Source of the DNA: Planctomycetota bacterium
Lineage (GTDB): Bacteria > Planctomycetota > Planctomycetia > Pirellulales > Lacipirellulaceae
Direction: 5' to 3'
DNA: 7,666 bases
Assembly (NCBI GenBank): GCA_013151315.1
Contig: JAADIN010000076.1
Location: 1-7,666 of the forward strand
In this document: piece by piece, positions 5,972-7,666 of the stretch
Position numbering within the stretch: the first letter of the stretch is position 1
How the letters are laid out: every line of letters starts with the position of its first letter
Notes under the pieces: generated by a model
What the model saw: only the letters and a program-made list of their open reading frames with translations
Told to the model about the DNA's origin: nothing
Database searches by the model: none
Position numbers and translations under genes: made by a program

Positions 5972-6258
5972 ATCTGCCCATTGGTTAGGGCAGGATGTAT
6001 CTGCAATCCTGGATGTCTAGTGAACTTCGACGGTACCCGTTAAATTTTAGCAATCTGGCTTGTTCCAGGTTTTAATCTGCTCATTCTGAGCCTCGGTACC
6101 TGATCTCGTTTTTATCCGCTCTTCGGGTAATTGTTGCTTCCCATCGCCAAAGATGATTAGGGTCGGTGATTGGGTAGCGGTCGTGGGCCGAGATGTTCGT
6201 CGATTAATTTCGTCCGTTAGTTTCGTCCGTCCGGATTTTTGTGAATAGGGAGTTCGTC
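5972..6258 (+). ncRNA. Possible structured leader or small RNA upstream of the 6259 gene
   Basis: The predicted RNA opens with a hairpin: ATCTGCCC (5972-5979) pairs with GGGCAGGAT (5988-5996) around ATTGGTTA, with one bulged G. TGTATCTGC occurs twice (5969-5977 and 5996-6004). A second hairpin, AATCTGG (6052-6058) with CCAGGTT (6065-6071), is followed by a short T-rich run and could end an RNA of about 100 nt. Alternatively transcription continues as a 5' leader of the 117-aa gene. No open frame of note lies inside. I recognise no known riboswitch or RNA family, so this is a proposal from promoter placement and pairing only. Confidence 0.27.
6208..6230 (+). repeat. Two direct copies of TTTCGTCCGT, 13-bp period
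   Basis: TTTCGTCCGT occurs at 6208-6217 and 6221-6230, with a weaker relative (GTTCGTCG) at about 6195-6202. They lie 29-51 bp before the 6259 start codon on one face of the helix or just over a turn apart. They could be a protein binding site or local slippage. Confidence 0.4.
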
Positions 6259-6612
6259 ATGCAAAGCACTATATTGTTAACCGTCGTGTCCACCTTGGTT
6301 GGTGCAATTCTTTTAGCGCTCGTTGGAATGGTTTGGACCATGATTCAGAGCCGTTTTGGTGAGTGGAGTGGCAACGCCGCCATCGGAACCTTGCATACTG
6401 GTTTCTTGCCGAAGTTGTCGATAGCCAATGAAGCCGTCACCACAAAGCAAAACGCACCGAGTCGCCGAGTGGTTCGCCGTCGCTCCAGCAGCCGTCTCAC
6501 CGCCTGGGGATTTTCCACGAACTCGCGTCCCGTGCCCGCACTCAATGCAGATCGCAAATCGAAGTCAAACCGTCGGACTCGTGTAAAATCGACTCGGCGT
6601 GCCCCTCGCTGA
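6259..6612 (+). CDS. Single-span membrane protein with arginine-rich tail, 117 aa
   Basis: I recognise no family. Residues about 4-29 form one membrane helix (STILLTVVSTLVGAILLALV). A short linker rich in small residues follows. The last 53 residues hold 14 Arg and 3 Lys against a single acidic residue, in clusters such as RRVVRRR, SNRRTR and STRRAPR. Such a tail should be disordered and would bind nucleic acid, phospholipid head groups or anionic polysaccharide; which of these is unknown. By the positive-inside rule the tail should be cytoplasmic. The start is ATG 6259, with AGGGAG six bases upstream; an in-frame GTG at 6241 precedes that site and is rejected. It is monocistronic, with a long upstream region and a hairpin terminator downstream. 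Confidence 0.65.
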   Translation: MQSTILLTVVSTLVGAILLALVGMVWTMIQSRFGEWSGNAAIGTLHTGFLPKLSIANEAVTTKQNAPSRRVVRRRSSSRLTAWGFSTNSRPVPALNADRKSKSNRRTRVKSTRRAPR

Positions 6613-6647
6613 AAACTTTACCGATTCCAAATTTGAGGTCGGACGAA

Positions 6648-6693
6648 ACGCCGAGCTCGAGGGTGTCTATCGCTCTCGTCCTCGGCGTCTTTT
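6648..6693 (+). terminator. Rho-independent-like terminator between convergent genes
   Basis: ACGCCGAG (6648-6655) pairs perfectly with CTCGGCGT (6681-6688) and is followed by CTTTTC. The 25-nt loop contains a further CGAG/CTCG inner pairing. It ends just before the convergent epimerase stop codon at 6696-6698. In the minus direction the stem is followed by only three T residues, so it mainly serves the 117-aa gene. Confidence 0.65.
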
Positions 6694-6695
6694 CG

Positions 6696-7666
6696 TTAAG
6701 CAGACTGCTTGGCATTTTTTTTCATGTACTCGCCAAGAATCCATTCGTAGGTCTTGGCCATGCCGTCCCGCAGCTTGATCTCGGGAGCCCAGCCTAGATG
6801 CTTCCTGATGAGCGTATTGTCGCTGTTACGACCATTAACGCCCTTCGGAGCCGAAAGATTGTGATGGTGCTCGAATTGGACGCCTGCGATCTCCTCGACC
6901 ATGTCGACGAGGCCGTTGATGGTAATCAACTCATCGGAGCCTAGGTTAATCGGCTCAAGAATATCGCTGTCCATGATCTTGCGGATGCCGGTTACCACAT
7001 CGTCGATATACATGAAGCTACGGGTCTGCTTGCCATCGCCCCAGATTTCGATTTCCTTCTCACCCGTTTCGTTGGCATGCATCACCTTACGGCAAATCGC
7101 TGCTGGCGCCTTTTCTCTGCCACCGTCCCAGGTGCCGAGAGGGCCATAGACGTTGTGGAACCGAGCCACGCGGGTGGTGAGCCCATAGTCTTCACGGAAA
7201 TGCCGGCACATGCGCTCTGAAAAAAGTTTTTCCCAACCATAGCCATCTTCAGGCAGCGCGGGATAAGCATCTTCTTCCTTCAGCGCGACGACATCTTCGT
7301 CGACCTGTTTGTCGCCGTTGTAAACGCAAGCCGAACTGGCGTAAAAGAACCGCTTTGCTTTTTGATCCACCGCCGCTTGCAAAAGATGGGTATTGATCAA
7401 CACCGACAACATGCAGAGCGCCTTGTTGTTCTCAATAAAACCCATGCCGCCCATGTCGGCGGCCAGATTGTAAACATCGGACACCCCGGCACAGGCCGCG
7501 TCGCAAGCATCGCGCAGTTTCAAGTCGGCAACGACGTTTTCAACTCCGTCGTGCTTCTGATACCAGTCGCTGGTTGGTTTGATATCAACACTACGAACCT
7601 GATGTCCTTCTTCAAGTAACTGGGCCACTAAGTGTCCGCCAATAAAACCGCCGCCACCAGCGACTA
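6696..7666 (-). CDS. GDP-mannose 3,5-epimerase homologue, 5' end beyond window
   Basis: This is an extended short-chain dehydrogenase-type enzyme that, in characterised members, converts GDP-D-mannose to GDP-L-galactose and GDP-L-gulose (EC 5.1.3.18). About 322 residues are visible. The first complete codon lies inside the Rossmann NAD motif (AGGGGFIGGHL), so only a few N-terminal residues are missing. The match to plant GME is unusually close in its signature blocks: NLAADMGGMGFI, RFFYASSACVY with the catalytic Cys (visible residue 113), YGWEK with the Tyr-Lys pair (142/146), GTWDGGREKAPAAICRK with the second catalytic Lys (185), WGDGKQTRSF, NLGSDE and GRNSDNTLI. This favours GME over UDP-glucose or dTDP-sugar epimerases, although bacterial relatives may act on other nucleotide sugars. 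The product could feed polysaccharide or glycoconjugate synthesis. A GTG at 7628 is internal and not the start. Its upstream partners are outside the window. Confidence 0.9.
   Translation of the reverse strand, partial: VAGGGGFIGGHLVAQLLEEGHQVRSVDIKPTSDWYQKHDGVENVVADLKLRDACDAACAGVSDVYNLAADMGGMGFIENNKALCMLSVLINTHLLQAAVDQKAKRFFYASSACVYNGDKQVDEDVVALKEEDAYPALPEDGYGWEKLFSERMCRHFREDYGLTTRVARFHNVYGPLGTWDGGREKAPAAICRKVMHANETGEKEIEIWGDGKQTRSFMYIDDVVTGIRKIMDSDILEPINLGSDELITINGLVDMVEEIAGVQFEHHHNLSAPKGVNGRNSDNTLIRKHLGWAPEIKLRDGMAKTYEWILGEYMKKNAKQSA

Noticed and set aside
7082..7149. Short open frames antisense to, or out of frame with, the epimerase
   Set aside because: They are shadows of the clearly coding epimerase frame.
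1..7666. CRISPR array, tRNA, rRNA or insertion-sequence transposase
   Set aside because: I saw no regularly spaced repeats, cloverleaf-like TTCGA-containing arms with acceptor pairing, rRNA motifs or transposase-like frames.

Overview
The window looks like chromosomal DNA from a Planctomycetota bacterium, probably Pirellulales. This is inferred from the mix of genes: a NodU-type carbamoyltransferase with SxtJ-like, DUF5989-like and SGNH-hydrolase partners, a plant-type GDP-mannose 3,5-epimerase homologue, moderate GC, non-ATG starts and long spacers. No rRNA, tRNA or CRISPR array is visible.

Left end (1-1566). Positions 26-629 hold the remnant of a bacterial group II intron on the + strand. 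It keeps a GTGTG 5' end, the last ~88 codons of the maturase, and a well-formed domain V and domain VI with a bulged branch-point A. The rest of the reverse transcriptase, and probably part of domains I-IV, is gone. It lies just beyond the 3' end of a conserved-looking but unnamed 133-aa gene on the minus strand (667-1068). Positions 1069-1566 are mostly unassigned and contain one doubtful open frame.

Centre (1567-5445, minus strand). Four tightly packed genes form an apparent operon, read from high to low coordinates. The first is a membrane protein in which an SxtJ-like region is joined to a periplasmic-type SGNH/GDSL hydrolase domain. It overlaps by ATGA the gene for a 610-aa NodU/SxtI-family O-carbamoyltransferase. 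Next, 17 nt on, is a 54-aa DUF5989-like (SxtK-like) membrane peptide, then 20 nt on a membrane-anchored protein ending in a J-domain with an HPD motif. Carbamoyltransferase, SxtJ-like and SxtK/DUF5989-like proteins are a recognised trio. Here the trio is fused to an SGNH domain and has a J-domain protein added. My inference is that the operon decorates a lipid- or membrane-linked glycan or small metabolite with carbamoyl and possibly acyl groups.

Right end (5446-7666). A spacer of about 800 bp holds a weak minus-strand promoter for the operon and a better + strand promoter (TTGACA, 17 nt, TAGATT). The predicted start of the latter coincides with a hairpin, so this may be a structured leader or a small RNA. 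A 117-aa + strand gene follows, with one membrane helix and an extremely arginine-rich tail, and it ends in a hairpin terminator. Converging on it is the 3' 97% or so of a GDP-mannose 3,5-epimerase gene whose 5' end lies beyond the right edge. That enzyme suggests GDP-L-galactose/L-gulose sugar metabolism, which fits a glycan-modification neighbourhood but does not prove a link to the operon.
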